From an uncultured Bacteroidota bacterium (GTDB lineage: Bacteria; Bacteroidota; Bacteroidia; Bacteroidales; P3): a stretch of 48,425 bases of DNA. Location: NCBI GenBank assembly GCA_900545215.1, contig UQXW01000008.1, positions 1 through 48,425 of the forward strand, in the 5' to 3' direction. Below, piece after piece: positions 26,043-35,359 of this stretch. The notes below the pieces were generated by a model. That model made no database searches and was not told the origin of the DNA. It saw nothing but the letters and a program-made list of their open reading frames with translations. The position numbers and the translations under genes were made by a program. Every line of letters begins with the position of its first letter. The stretch's first letter is position 1.

Positions 26043-26717
26043 ATGAAGAAAATATTTGTCGTTTTGTGCATGGCGATGTCGGTATCGCTTGTTTCAGCAC
26101 AGGGAAAGTTTGAAAAGCATAATTTTTCGATGAATGCGGGATACGCCTACAAGGTTGGGGATTTGCATCCTGTGGAATTTGTGAATATGTTCCACAATGA
26201 AGACCATGCTTCGCGAATGAAACACGGCTATGAGTTGGAATTCGATTATGATTACCGCTTTCACGAAATGTTTTCCTTCGGTTTTAAGGCTTCGATGTTC
26301 GGTTCGGTGCATGGTTTCGACGAAGAAGTGCTTGATGTTACAAGTGGAAAACTTGTAAACAAGTATTTCTCGGATGATATGAAGATATTCTACATCGGAC
26401 CAACCTTCAAATTTCAATTACCCACCATTGCGGAACATTATGACCTTTGGTGCAGGGCAACCATCGGCTATATGAAACTGCAAAATACCGATAAGGCGGA
26501 AACGTCTGCAACTTATAACGGAAGCAGTTTTGGTTTCGGGCTTGGAATAGGAGCAGACTACATAATCACACGCTTCATCTCTGTCGGCATGTCCGCAGGC
26601 TTTCTGTCGGGAAGCGTTTCCAAATTGCACATAGGGGAAGATGAAATAGATATTTCCGACTACGAAGAAGCATTAAGCCGTTTCGGTATCAACGTCGGAG
26701 TAAGAATAAGATTATAA
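26043..26717 (+). CDS. Outer-membrane beta-barrel protein
   Basis: 224 aa. Signal peptide (to ~residue 19, SLVSAQ) and alternating hydrophobic beta strands (FSMNAGYAYKVG, FSFGFKASMFGS, SSFGFGLGIGADYI), ending NVGVRIRL. The size suggests an eight- to ten-stranded barrel like OmpW/OmpA-type porins. No function can be assigned. It sits between ftsY and rimO, close to both (23 and 10 bases), and is probably co-transcribed. Confidence 0.85.
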   Translation: MKKIFVVLCMAMSVSLVSAQGKFEKHNFSMNAGYAYKVGDLHPVEFVNMFHNEDHASRMKHGYELEFDYDYRFHEMFSFGFKASMFGSVHGFDEEVLDVTSGKLVNKYFSDDMKIFYIGPTFKFQLPTIAEHYDLWCRATIGYMKLQNTDKAETSATYNGSSFGFGLGIGADYIITRFISVGMSAGFLSGSVSKLHIGEDEIDISDYEEALSRFGINVGVRIRL

Positions 26718-26727
26718 AACCGAAAAG

Positions 26728-28290
26728 ATGTCGATAAAGGTAAATTTGGTAACGCTCGGTTGTTCAAAGAATCTTGTGGACAGCGAGCATTTGGCAGGCT
26801 TGCTTGGAAAGGGTTCGTTCAAAGTTACATTCGATTCTTCGGATACGGATTTCGATGTGGTGATTGTCAATACCTGCGGGTTTATCGGCGATGCCAAGGA
26901 AGAGTCCGTGGATACTGTTTTGCAATTCGCCCGTCTCAGGAAATCCAATCGCATAAAGAAACTTATCGTTTTCGGCTGTCTCGTACAGCGATATGCAAAA
27001 GAGCTTGCCGAAGAACTGCCCGAGGTCGATAAATTCTTCGGTGCCAATGATTATGAAAAGATTGCGGAATATCTTTCGGAAGAGTTGATACTTCAAAATA
27101 AGACATTGAGGCAGTTAAGCACTCTTCCGCATTATGCTTATTTGAAAATATCGGAGGGTTGCGACAGATTTTGCTCCTTTTGTGCCATACCGTATATTCG
27201 AGGCAGGCATGTGTCGGAACCTATCGAAAGTCTTGTCGAACAGGCAAGGGTTTTGGCTTTGCAAGGCGTTAAAGAACTTATTGTCGTCGCCCAAGATACC
27301 ACGAATTACGGCAAAGATATTTATGGCGAATGCCGTTTGGTGGAATTGTTGAAAGCTCTTGCGGCGATAGATGGCATAGAATGGATACGTCTTCAGTACT
27401 CCTATCCAAACGATTTCCCTTTCGAGTTGATTGACTTGATGAAAAACGAACCCAAGATATGCCGTTATATAGATATGCCGCTGCAACATATCGACGACAG
27501 GGTGTTGCATTCGATGAACAGACATATCACGGGCAAGGAAATCCGAACGCTCATCGACAGATTGAGAGAAGCAATGCCGGATATATGTCTTCGGACAACT
27601 CTCATTGTAGGTTACCCGGGTGAGACTCAGGAAGAGTTCGAGGAATTGAAGAAATTCGTTGAGGAAACGAAGTTTGACAGATTGGGAGCGTTCACCTATT
27701 CTGCCGAAGAGGGAACGGCGGCATATAATTTGCCGGATGATGTGGCAGAAGAGGAGAAACAACATCGATTGGATACCATTATAGATATTCAACAACGGAT
27801 TTCGTACGACTTGAATCAAAAGAAAATCGGTAAAACCTACAAAGTATTGATAGACCGCAGCGAAGGAGAGTATTGGGTCGGCAGGACGGAATACGATTCT
27901 CCCGAAGTGGATAATGAGGTTCTTATTCCTATTGAGCAGAAAGCGGAGCCGGGCAGTTTTGTCATGGCAAAAATAAATTCAGCCGAAGAATTTGATTTAT
28001 ATGCCGACATTGCGGAGGAAGGTAATCCCGATGAGCAATCGGCAAAAGAGAAAAACTCCGAACAACTTACCGAAGATATTCTTGAAGTCTTGGAAGCCTT
28101 TGTTGAAAGCGACTACAAAAATCAAACGAAGGACTATCCTGATTATACGATAACGGTTTACACCACAAAGGATCACGGTGAGAATATAGCGGAATGGGAT
28201 TACACCTTGAAAAATCCCGAAACCTTTCCGATAGATGCCGATGTCGTTATGGAGAATGTCTATTCCCACATATCTTATTCAAAGGATTAG
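26728..28290 (+). CDS. rimO: Ribosomal protein S12 methylthiotransferase RimO with C-terminal extension
   Basis: Adds a methylthio group to Asp of S12. Two iron-sulfur clusters: the N-terminal MTTase domain uses C12, C50 and C84; the radical SAM cluster is C145, C149, C152 (CDRFCSFC). A TRAM domain ends near residue 431 (EEFDLYADIAEE). RimO normally stops about here; this one runs 89 residues further, with an acidic linker and a folded-looking segment (DYTITVYTTKDHGENIAEWD). The extension is in frame with good coding character. Its role is unknown. The start is 10 bases after the barrel gene. Confidence 0.94.
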   Translation: MSIKVNLVTLGCSKNLVDSEHLAGLLGKGSFKVTFDSSDTDFDVVIVNTCGFIGDAKEESVDTVLQFARLRKSNRIKKLIVFGCLVQRYAKELAEELPEVDKFFGANDYEKIAEYLSEELILQNKTLRQLSTLPHYAYLKISEGCDRFCSFCAIPYIRGRHVSEPIESLVEQARVLALQGVKELIVVAQDTTNYGKDIYGECRLVELLKALAAIDGIEWIRLQYSYPNDFPFELIDLMKNEPKICRYIDMPLQHIDDRVLHSMNRHITGKEIRTLIDRLREAMPDICLRTTLIVGYPGETQEEFEELKKFVEETKFDRLGAFTYSAEEGTAAYNLPDDVAEEEKQHRLDTIIDIQQRISYDLNQKKIGKTYKVLIDRSEGEYWVGRTEYDSPEVDNEVLIPIEQKAEPGSFVMAKINSAEEFDLYADIAEEGNPDEQSAKEKNSEQLTEDILEVLEAFVESDYKNQTKDYPDYTITVYTTKDHGENIAEWDYTLKNPETFPIDADVVMENVYSHISYSKD

Positions 28291-28306
28291 CCGGCAAAAA
28301 GGAGAT

Positions 28307-29335
28307 TTACAACTTTATAAGCAGGCTCACGTAATTCGGAGAGCCGTATTTGTGGTATTCGCAACGGGAATAAGCCAAGCGGAATTGGCGATAATTAAGT
28401 CCGAAGCCGTATGACAAACCCGCCAACGAGAAAGCGTCGCCCACTTGCATTTCCCTGTTCTGTTTCCATGAGTATCCCAAAGCGAGATAGAAGTATTTGG
28501 ACGGCACGAACTCCGTTCCGATTTGCACATGTCGGAACAGGTTATCCATAAAGCCGGAAAACCTGTTCTCTTTCTCCACATTACCGTTCAAATCCGTCTT
28601 ATCCCTCGGGTTCAAAGGGTCGTCCTCTCTAATATCCCACCTATGCAGATTGTTTAATTCCAGATAGAGAATAAAAGGAGCATGATTTAATTTCTTGGTA
28701 GCTGCAAATTCAAGGTCGAAAGGGGTCGATGAGTCTTCGTTTGCAAATTTCTTTATTTGGGCTCCCATGTTGCGTGCCATGAGAGAGGCAGACCACGTTC
28801 TGTCATTTGATTGAAAGCCTACGCTTAAATCGATTGCTATGGCAGAAGAGGAATAAGACTCGTATTTTGAGAAGACAGGCTTGAGGTTTGCACCTATATA
28901 GACATTGGAATCCAACATTCTACCCCAAGAAAGTGTGATTACATAATCGGCAGCGGAGAATTTGCCGATCACATCGCCGTTTTCCTCCGTCATATCGAAG
29001 TTTCCGTAGTTCAGATATTGAAATCCCAATGCAAAAGTGCCTATTCCTTTTACGGAATAACCCCCTGCCAAAGCCGCCTGATTGATTCCGCTGAACAAAT
29101 AGGTATAAGTCAAAGCAAAAGTCTTATGATTTAACGGGCTTAAGGTCGCAGGATTTGTCATGACCGCACTTATATCATCCGTAAACGAAGATATGAAGTC
29201 CACTCCCAAGGCTCTTGTCTTTGCACTCTGTTGAAGCGTCAGCACAGAATAGGCATTCTCTCCGCCGAACTGGGAAAAGCAATTTCCAAAAGAGAGAACC
29301 AGCAACGATATTACCAATAAGAGTTTATGCTTCAT
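28307..29335 (-). CDS. porQ: Type IX secretion system protein PorQ
   Basis: 342 aa with a signal peptide (to ~residue 22, GNCFSQ). It is a FadL/OmpP1-like outer-membrane barrel: the N-terminus reads GGENAYSVLTLQQSAKTRAL and the segment ISAVMTNPATLSPL matches PorQ. In other Bacteroidota PorQ helps attach T9SS cargo to A-LPS at the cell surface with PorU, PorV and PorZ. None of those is in the window. It ends 16 bases from the rimO stop, convergent, with no terminator visible between. Confidence 0.85.
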   Translation of the reverse strand: MKHKLLLVISLLVLSFGNCFSQFGGENAYSVLTLQQSAKTRALGVDFISSFTDDISAVMTNPATLSPLNHKTFALTYTYLFSGINQAALAGGYSVKGIGTFALGFQYLNYGNFDMTEENGDVIGKFSAADYVITLSWGRMLDSNVYIGANLKPVFSKYESYSSSAIAIDLSVGFQSNDRTWSASLMARNMGAQIKKFANEDSSTPFDLEFAATKKLNHAPFILYLELNNLHRWDIREDDPLNPRDKTDLNGNVEKENRFSGFMDNLFRHVQIGTEFVPSKYFYLALGYSWKQNREMQVGDAFSLAGLSYGFGLNYRQFRLAYSRCEYHKYGSPNYVSLLIKL

Positions 29336-29846
29336 GCCAAATTATATTTTTATTTGCCGACTGCATCATCCGAACTTCCATATCTGCATGCATCATCCGC
29401 CACATCGTATTTTGATATTCCGTTTCCGCATACAGAAACAAACACCGACGACAGTATAACAGAGAATTTACCATTTTATTATTCAACAGCATTATTTGCA
29501 TTCTGTTTTTCGTTCTCCGAATTTTTTGCTTCGAGAAAATCCTTGCCAACGCACGAAGAAATCATTCCGAAATTTGTCGTTCCTAACAAACGTTTCCTTT
29601 CTTCGGAAAGCCCTAAGCCTTACCGTTTGCCAAGTTCTCATTCGGTCTCTGACTTCTTCCTTGCAATTAAAACGCCATTCCGAGAAAATGAAACGGCGAT
29701 TCATTTTCTTGAAACGCCGAAAGAAAAGATTATTACGGCGTTTCGCTGAGAGTTTGTCAGACAATGACTTACGGAAAGACCGTGCAATGTCGTTTTTTTT
29801 TCGTAATATTGCAAATTCTTTGAATCGGAACAAATTGTTTTGGCTT
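29336..29846. other. Divergent spacer between porQ and sufC with repeat array
   Basis: A 511-bp region. It holds a short direct repeat (TGCATCATCCG at ~29363 and ~29391), array 6 and, near sufC, a -7-like TAATATTG (29804-29811) lacking a clear -33 partner. Long apparent frames here have no start or family match and were not called genes. Confidence 0.55.
29670..29744. repeat. 21-bp phased CGSCG array 6
   Basis: CGCCA (29673), CGGCG (29694), CGCCG (29715) and CGGCG (29736) are exactly 21 bp apart. Linkers include ATTCCGAGAAAATGAAA and ATTCATTTTCTTGAAA. Because the flanking genes diverge, this copy cannot be a terminator for either. Confidence 0.88.
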
Positions 29847-30626
29847 ATGGCATTATTGGAAATAAGAGATTTACATGCTAAAATAGGAGATAGGGAAATT
29901 CTCAAAGGGATAGATTTGTCTGTGAACAGCGGAGAGGTTCATGCAATAATGGGACCCAACGGCAACGGCAAGAGTACTTTGGCGTCGGTGATAGCAGGAA
30001 AAGATACTTTCGAGGTTACCGGTGGCGAGGTGCTGTTCAAGGGCAAGGATTTGCTGTCTCTGCCTGTGGAGTCGCGTGCCGCGGAGGGTATATTCCTTGG
30101 ATTTCAATATCCTGTGGAAATCCCCGGTGTCAGCATAACGAATTTCATGCGTACAGCGATAAACGAGAGGCGTAAATACATGGGTTTGGATCCCATGAGT
30201 GCGAAGGATTTCCTCGCTTTGATGGAAGAGAAGAAGAAAATCGTGCAGTTGACAAGCAATTTGGCAAATCGTTCCGTGAATGAAGGCTTTTCGGGTGGTG
30301 AAAAAAAGAAGAACGAAATCTTTCAAATGGCAATGCTCAACCCTACGCTATCCATTTTGGACGAAACGGACAGCGGCTTGGACATAGACGCTTTACGAAT
30401 AGTTGCAAGCGGTGTCAATGCCTTGAAGACAAAGGATAATGCAACCATCGTCATAACCCACTACCAACGACTCTTGGATTACATAGTGCCGGACTTCGTT
30501 CACGTGCTTTATGAGGGCAGGATAGTTAAGAGCGGAGACAAATCCCTTGCCTTGGAGTTGGAAGAAAAGGGATATGAATGGATAAGGCAGGAGTTGGAAA
30601 ACCAAAAACAGGCAGCGAAAAGATGA
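29847..30626 (+). CDS. sufC: Fe-S cluster assembly ATPase SufC
   Basis: ABC-type ATPase of the SufBCD scaffold. 259 aa. Walker A GPNGNGKSTL, the Q-loop region FLGFQYPVEIPGV, SufC signature FSGGEKKKNE, Walker B LSILDETDSGLD and the H-loop ITHYQR. Start at ATG 29847 (MALLEIRDL); a longer open frame upstream runs through repeat array 6 and is not coding. sufD overlaps it by 4 bases. sufB, normally directly upstream, is absent. Confidence 0.96.
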   Translation: MALLEIRDLHAKIGDREILKGIDLSVNSGEVHAIMGPNGNGKSTLASVIAGKDTFEVTGGEVLFKGKDLLSLPVESRAAEGIFLGFQYPVEIPGVSITNFMRTAINERRKYMGLDPMSAKDFLALMEEKKKIVQLTSNLANRSVNEGFSGGEKKKNEIFQMAMLNPTLSILDETDSGLDIDALRIVASGVNALKTKDNATIVITHYQRLLDYIVPDFVHVLYEGRIVKSGDKSLALELEEKGYEWIRQELENQKQAAKR

Positions 30627-31684
30627 ACCCTGAAAAATATTTGCAGCTGTCCGGTTGTAATTGCCCGGAACTTAATACCATAAAAATAGTAGAAGAGAAC
30701 GGAATTCCGAGCAGAGGAATTTCCTTGCCCGAAAGCGTGGCTGAGAAGTTGATTGTAGAGGATTGCGGTAACGGTTTGCGTATAGAGGTCAAGGCAAATT
30801 GCGAAGTGGAACTGCCTTTGCAAATCATGAACCTCATGAGTAAAGGAAGCAATACCGGCATGGTAAGTTCCAACAGCATAAAACTGAATGCAGGTGCAAG
30901 ACTTAAACTCCTCCACTGCGATGATTCCATGCCCGATGCAGCATGCAATCAAACGAACAGTCTCGATGTAGAAATAGGTCGTGGAGCCGCTTTGGACTAT
31001 TACAAGTTGGAAAACATAAACGACTTTTCCACCATCGATACAACGGTTAACTTCACCTTGGAAAGGGACGCTTCGTTGAAGACTTTCGGATTGAGTCTCA
31101 ACGGAAAGAGAATTTCCAACAAGATAAACGTGAAATTCTTGGAGGAAGGAGGCAGAGCGGACTTGAACGGGCTGTATCTGATGGACAAACAGCAACATTC
31201 CTTAACGGAAGTCGATGTTCATCATTCTTGTGCGAACTGTTATTCCGAGCAATTATTCAAAGGCATAGTCGATGATAGTGCAAAGGCGGATTTTCTCGGT
31301 CATATATTCGTGGATTACGGTGCTTGCGGCACGCAAGCCATGCAAAGCAGCAAGAATATGCAGCTGACGGACAAATCGAAGGTGAACACAAGACCGTTTT
31401 TGGAGATTTACAACGACGATGTCAAGTGTTCGCACGGAGCAACCGTCGGACAGTTGGATAAAGAAGCCTTGTTCTACCTTAGGACAAGGGGTATCAGCAG
31501 CAGGAGTGCCAAAATGCTGTTGATGTATGCCTTTTGCGAAGAAGTGTTGTCGAAAAGCGACATAAAGGAACTTAAAGAAAGTTTGGGAGATCTTATCAAG
31601 AGAAGACTGCAAGGCGAATTGACTTCTTGCGGAGACTGTGTCTTTCAATGCTCCAAGGCAAAGAATGAAGACATACGGGAATAA
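30623..31684 (+). CDS. sufD: Fe-S cluster assembly protein SufD
   Basis: Partner of SufB and SufC in the Fe-S scaffold. 353 aa. SufBD core features: VDVHHSCANCYSEQLFKGIV, KADFLGHIFVDYGACGTQA, the DDVKCSHGATVGQLDKEALF motif with the conserved His, and YLRTRGIS. ATG 30623 overlaps the sufC stop (ATGA). sufS, often next, is absent; nadK follows. Confidence 0.95.
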   Translation: MNPEKYLQLSGCNCPELNTIKIVEENGIPSRGISLPESVAEKLIVEDCGNGLRIEVKANCEVELPLQIMNLMSKGSNTGMVSSNSIKLNAGARLKLLHCDDSMPDAACNQTNSLDVEIGRGAALDYYKLENINDFSTIDTTVNFTLERDASLKTFGLSLNGKRISNKINVKFLEEGGRADLNGLYLMDKQQHSLTEVDVHHSCANCYSEQLFKGIVDDSAKADFLGHIFVDYGACGTQAMQSSKNMQLTDKSKVNTRPFLEIYNDDVKCSHGATVGQLDKEALFYLRTRGISSRSAKMLLMYAFCEEVLSKSDIKELKESLGDLIKRRLQGELTSCGDCVFQCSKAKNEDIRE

Positions 31685-31707
31685 AACGTTGCAAAAAGGT
31701 CGGAGAA

Positions 31708-32601
31708 ATGAGGATAGCACTGTTCGGAAAGAATGTTCAGAAGGAAGACATGACATATATGCAGAGTCTGCTCGACCGGATTGCCGAAAGAACTGGCAGT
31801 ATTCTCATTTGCGAAGATTTTTTCAACGAAATACGCAACGAAATCACCTTGCCGAAAGATTGCAACTTGAAGTTGTTCTCATCACACGGCAGAGAAGACC
31901 TGCAAGCCGATATACTGTTTTCGCTCGGTGGCGATGGTACATTGTTGGACACCCTTTCCTTTTGCAAAGGCAAGGATACAGCGGTTTTAGGTATCAATTT
32001 CGGACATCTCGGCTTCCTAACAAGCGTCGGAAGGGAGGATTGCAACGGCTTGCTCGACAAATTGGAAAACGGATACTTCAAGATAGAGGAACACAGCCTC
32101 TTGAAAGCGGAGGCAACCGAACTTCCCGAAACCAAATACGCAATAAACGAAATATGTGTCAGGAGTCTCTCTCCCTCGGCTTTGCTTGAAACGGAAGTAT
32201 TCGTCGATGGAGAATACCTGAGTACTTATTCCTCCGACGGATTGATACTTGCGACGCCAACGGGTTCCACAGCCTATTCCATGAGTTGCGGAGGTCCTAT
32301 AATAAGCCCCCAATCCAAATGTTTGTGTCTTACTCCCATTGCTCCTCATAACCTCACACACAGACCTCTTATAATACCCGAAGACTCGGAAATAGAATTC
32401 GATATAAACCACTCGGAGAGTTGCATCAGTCTGCACTCCGATTCTCAAAATCATATACTTCGTTCCCCTGCGAAAATCACCATAAGCAAAGCCGGTTTCG
32501 TCTTGAAGCTGGTCAGAATGGAAAATCAAACGTTCTTTTCCGCCATAAGAAACAAACTGATGTGGGGAACAAATCTCAGAAATGCCAAAAAGAATGACTG
32601 A
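31708..32601 (+). CDS. nadK: NAD kinase
   Basis: Makes NADP from NAD. 297 aa. Catalytic GGDGTLLDTL, NFGHLGFLT, NEI, and the TPTGSTAYSMSCGGPI signature. 23 bases after sufD; its end overlaps the dxr start by 20 bases. Confidence 0.96.
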   Translation: MRIALFGKNVQKEDMTYMQSLLDRIAERTGSILICEDFFNEIRNEITLPKDCNLKLFSSHGREDLQADILFSLGGDGTLLDTLSFCKGKDTAVLGINFGHLGFLTSVGREDCNGLLDKLENGYFKIEEHSLLKAEATELPETKYAINEICVRSLSPSALLETEVFVDGEYLSTYSSDGLILATPTGSTAYSMSCGGPIISPQSKCLCLTPIAPHNLTHRPLIIPEDSEIEFDINHSESCISLHSDSQNHILRSPAKITISKAGFVLKLVRMENQTFFSAIRNKLMWGTNLRNAKKND

Positions 32602-33751
32602 AAAAAGAAGAATAGCCATCTTGGGTTCCACAGGCTCCATCGGCAAACAGGCTTTGGATGTGATAAGCCAGCATTCCGATTTGTTGACCGCCGAAGTGCT
32701 GACGGCGAATACCCAAGCCGATGAGTTGATAAGGCAAGCCTTGCTGTTCAAACCTAATTGCGTCGTCATCGGAGACAAGAACCTCTATTCGCAAGTGAAG
32801 AATGCTTTGTCTGAAACGGAGACGAAGGTCTTTGCGGGCAGTGAATCCTTGGACGATGTCGTGCAGATGGATTGCGTGGATATGGTATTGACGGCAGTTG
32901 TCGGCTTTGCGGGGCTTTCTCCGACCATAAAGGCCATTAAAAGCGGCAAAACGATAGCCTTATCCAACAAAGAGACTTTGGTTGTGGGGGGAGAATACAT
33001 AAGCCGATTGGCAATCGAAAGGAAGGTTGTGGTGTTGCCTGTGGATTCGGAGCATTCCGCAGTATTCCAATGTCTCAACGGAGAAGTCGGCAATGCAATA
33101 AGAACCATTTATCTTACAGCTTCGGGAGGACCTTTCCGCCGAATGAGTCGTGCCGATATGGAAAACGTAACGGTGGAGCAGGCTTTGCGACACCCAAATT
33201 GGTCGATGGGCAGAAAGGTAACGATAGATTCCGCAAGCATGATGAACAAAGGATTGGAGATGATAGAGGCAAAGTGGCTCTTCGGTGTCGAGGCAAAACA
33301 GATAAAGGCTGTAATACACCCGCAAAGCATCATTCACTCCATGGTGGAGTTCGAGGACGGTTGTCTGAAAGCCCAACTCGGTGTTGCCGATATGCGATTG
33401 CCCATACAATATGCCTTGATGTATCCCGACAGGTTGCCGAATAATTCCAAGCAGTTCAATCCTTTCGAGAACGATACGCTGACTTTCGAACAACCGGACT
33501 TCGACCGCTTTCCATGCCTTGCCTTGGCATACGAGGCAATAGAGAAAGGGGGCAATACGCCTGCCGTAATGAATGCCGCAAACGAAGTTGCCGTGCAGGC
33601 GTTTCTCGATGGCAGAATACGCTTTACGCAAATAGCGGACATAATAGCAAAAGCCATGAATACATTCTCCCACATCGAAGAACCGTCATTGGAAGACTAT
33701 TTCATGACAGACCGTGAGGTCAGAACCGAATTACAGAACGAATACAAATAA
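32582..33751 (+). CDS. dxr: 1-deoxy-D-xylulose 5-phosphate reductoisomerase
   Basis: Second step of the MEP isoprenoid pathway, NADPH-dependent. 389 aa: GSTGSIGKQALDVI (NADPH site), SNKETLVV, PVDSEHSAVFQCL, TASGGPFR, and HPNWSMGRKVTIDSASMMNK with metal and substrate ligands. Start ATG 32582, or ATG 32594 (MTEKRRIA). Linkage to rseP is common. Confidence 0.97.
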   Translation: MPKRMTEKRRIAILGSTGSIGKQALDVISQHSDLLTAEVLTANTQADELIRQALLFKPNCVVIGDKNLYSQVKNALSETETKVFAGSESLDDVVQMDCVDMVLTAVVGFAGLSPTIKAIKSGKTIALSNKETLVVGGEYISRLAIERKVVVLPVDSEHSAVFQCLNGEVGNAIRTIYLTASGGPFRRMSRADMENVTVEQALRHPNWSMGRKVTIDSASMMNKGLEMIEAKWLFGVEAKQIKAVIHPQSIIHSMVEFEDGCLKAQLGVADMRLPIQYALMYPDRLPNNSKQFNPFENDTLTFEQPDFDRFPCLALAYEAIEKGGNTPAVMNAANEVAVQAFLDGRIRFTQIADIIAKAMNTFSHIEEPSLEDYFMTDREVRTELQNEYK

Positions 33752-33758
33752 CGCACAG

Positions 33759-35141
33759 ATGAAAATATTAGCATTGATACTGAGTCTTTCTTTCTTGGTA
33801 TTCATACATGAATTGGGGCATTTCATGTTTGCCAGACTGTTCAAAACGAGAGTGGAACAGTTCTATCTTTTCTTCAATCCTTATTTCTCGCTCCTGCGGG
33901 CGAAGAGATACAACGGCAAATGGCATTTCAGCTGGTTCAGTCGCAAGTCTCCGGAAGAGTTCGACGAACATCCCGATAAAACAGAGTGGGGGATAGGCTG
34001 GCTTCCCTTGGGGGGCTACTGTTCGATTGCCGGAATGATAGACGAAAGCAATACTTCTGCCGATTCTCTCGCCAATGAACCGCAGCCATGGGAGTATCGT
34101 AGCAAGAAGGCTTGGCAAAGGCTTTTGATAGTTTTGGGAGGCGTGTTGATGAACTTCGTTGGAGCGATAGTGATTTTTGCAGCCATATTGTTCACTTGGG
34201 GCAAGGAAACCCTGCCTTTGGAAAACGTTACGCAGGGTTATGATTATACCGAGGTGGCTCTTGCAAACGGTTTCCGAAACGGGGACATCATCACCAAGGT
34301 CGATGGAAAGCCTGTTCATCAACTTGCAGACGTTGTGGAGCAGGTAATGTTGGAGAACTCCAAAGAGGTAAGCGTACTACGCAACGGGCAGGAGGAAACG
34401 ATAGCTCTTCCCAAGGATTTTGCAAAACAAATGCTTGCCGCACAGGCAAAGCAATTCGCAACACCTCGTTTTCCTTTCATCATCGACGGTTTCGCTCTCG
34501 GAAGCGTGGCAGAGAAAGCCGGCATGAGGATTGGCGACAGCATTGTCGCTTTGAACGGCATTTCCACTCCAGCATTCTCGGATTTCGTCAAGGAAATTTC
34601 AGACAAGCAGGGCAAAGAGGTGGAAATAAGCTACTTTCGAGTAGGAAAGGAATGTAAAACGAAGTTCAAGTTGGGCGGAGACGGCAAAATAGGAGCTGTT
34701 TGCAAGAATCCCGCCTCGATATACAAGACAGAGAAAACGGAATACAACATATTGGAATCCGTTCCCGCAGGAATAAGTCAGGGTTGCGAGACTTTGGCTA
34801 ACTACGTAAAGCAATTCAAACTCGTATTCACCAAGGAGGGAGCCTCGCAGATAGGAGGCTTCGGAGCAATCGGCTCCATGTTCCCTGCGGAATGGAATTG
34901 GGCTTTGTTCTGGAACATGACGGCATTATTATCCATCATTTTGGCGTTCATGAACATACTTCCGATACCGGCATTGGACGGAGGACACGTCATGTTCACC
35001 CTTTGGGAGATGATAACAGGCAGAAAGCCGGGCGACAAGTTCATGTCGCGGGCTCAACTCGTCGGAATGGCAATTCTTTTCGCCTTGCTGATTTACGCCA
35101 ACGGTAACGACCTCTACCGATGGTTGAGTTCTAAATTCTGA
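33759..35141 (+). CDS. rseP: Site-2 intramembrane zinc metalloprotease RseP
   Basis: Cleaves anti-sigma factors and signal remnants in the membrane. 460 aa. HELGH at residues 17-21 in the first helix, PDZ domains in the middle, and the third metal ligand motif NILPIPALDGGHV near the C-terminus. Start ATG 33759 (MKILALI); an earlier in-frame start at 33714 lies within dxr. An ECF sigma factor is convergent 219 bases downstream, but no anti-sigma gene is adjacent. Confidence 0.95.
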   Translation: MKILALILSLSFLVFIHELGHFMFARLFKTRVEQFYLFFNPYFSLLRAKRYNGKWHFSWFSRKSPEEFDEHPDKTEWGIGWLPLGGYCSIAGMIDESNTSADSLANEPQPWEYRSKKAWQRLLIVLGGVLMNFVGAIVIFAAILFTWGKETLPLENVTQGYDYTEVALANGFRNGDIITKVDGKPVHQLADVVEQVMLENSKEVSVLRNGQEETIALPKDFAKQMLAAQAKQFATPRFPFIIDGFALGSVAEKAGMRIGDSIVALNGISTPAFSDFVKEISDKQGKEVEISYFRVGKECKTKFKLGGDGKIGAVCKNPASIYKTEKTEYNILESVPAGISQGCETLANYVKQFKLVFTKEGASQIGGFGAIGSMFPAEWNWALFWNMTALLSIILAFMNILPIPALDGGHVMFTLWEMITGRKPGDKFMSRAQLVGMAILFALLIYANGNDLYRWLSSKF

Positions 35142-35165
35142 TATGACGCAACATCGATATGAAAG

Positions 35166-35201
35166 GAAGCAAGACCGTACTTGTACGGTCTTGCTTCTTA
35201 A
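35166..35201 (+). terminator. Terminator after rseP
   Basis: A 14-bp perfect stem, 35166-35179 with 35184-35197, loop CTTG, followed by TTAATTTA. The stem is symmetric but the trailing T-run favours plus-strand transcripts. Confidence 0.85.
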
Positions 35202-35245
35202 TTTATAAGCAGAAAGCGAACGCTCTTTCTCCACTTTGCAAAATC

Positions 35246-35279
35246 GAAACGCCGTTTTGCTGAGAGGAAACGGCGTTCC
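35246..35279. repeat. 21-bp phased CGSCG array 7 (two units)
   Basis: GAAACGCCGTTTT (core CGCCG 35250) and GGAAACGGCGTTCC (core CGGCG 35271) are 21 bp apart and can pair. The pair lies in the convergent spacer between rseP and the sigma factor, beyond the rseP terminator. Confidence 0.8.
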
Positions 35280-35359
35280 GGATTTGCTTTATGAGTGTTT
35301 GGTTTTCCGTTTTTGGGAAAGCAGATGGCTTTTCTGCCTATTGTCCGAAATTCGGACGG

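Noticed and set aside
29496..29846. A longer SufC start upstream of 29847
   Set aside because: The extra ~117 residues pass through repeat array 6 and have no SufC similarity; the family N-terminus is MALLEIRDL at 29847.
33714..33758. RseP start inside dxr
   Set aside because: The ATG at 33759 places HELGH at residues 17-21 as in other RseP proteins; the upstream residues belong to the dxr frame overlap.
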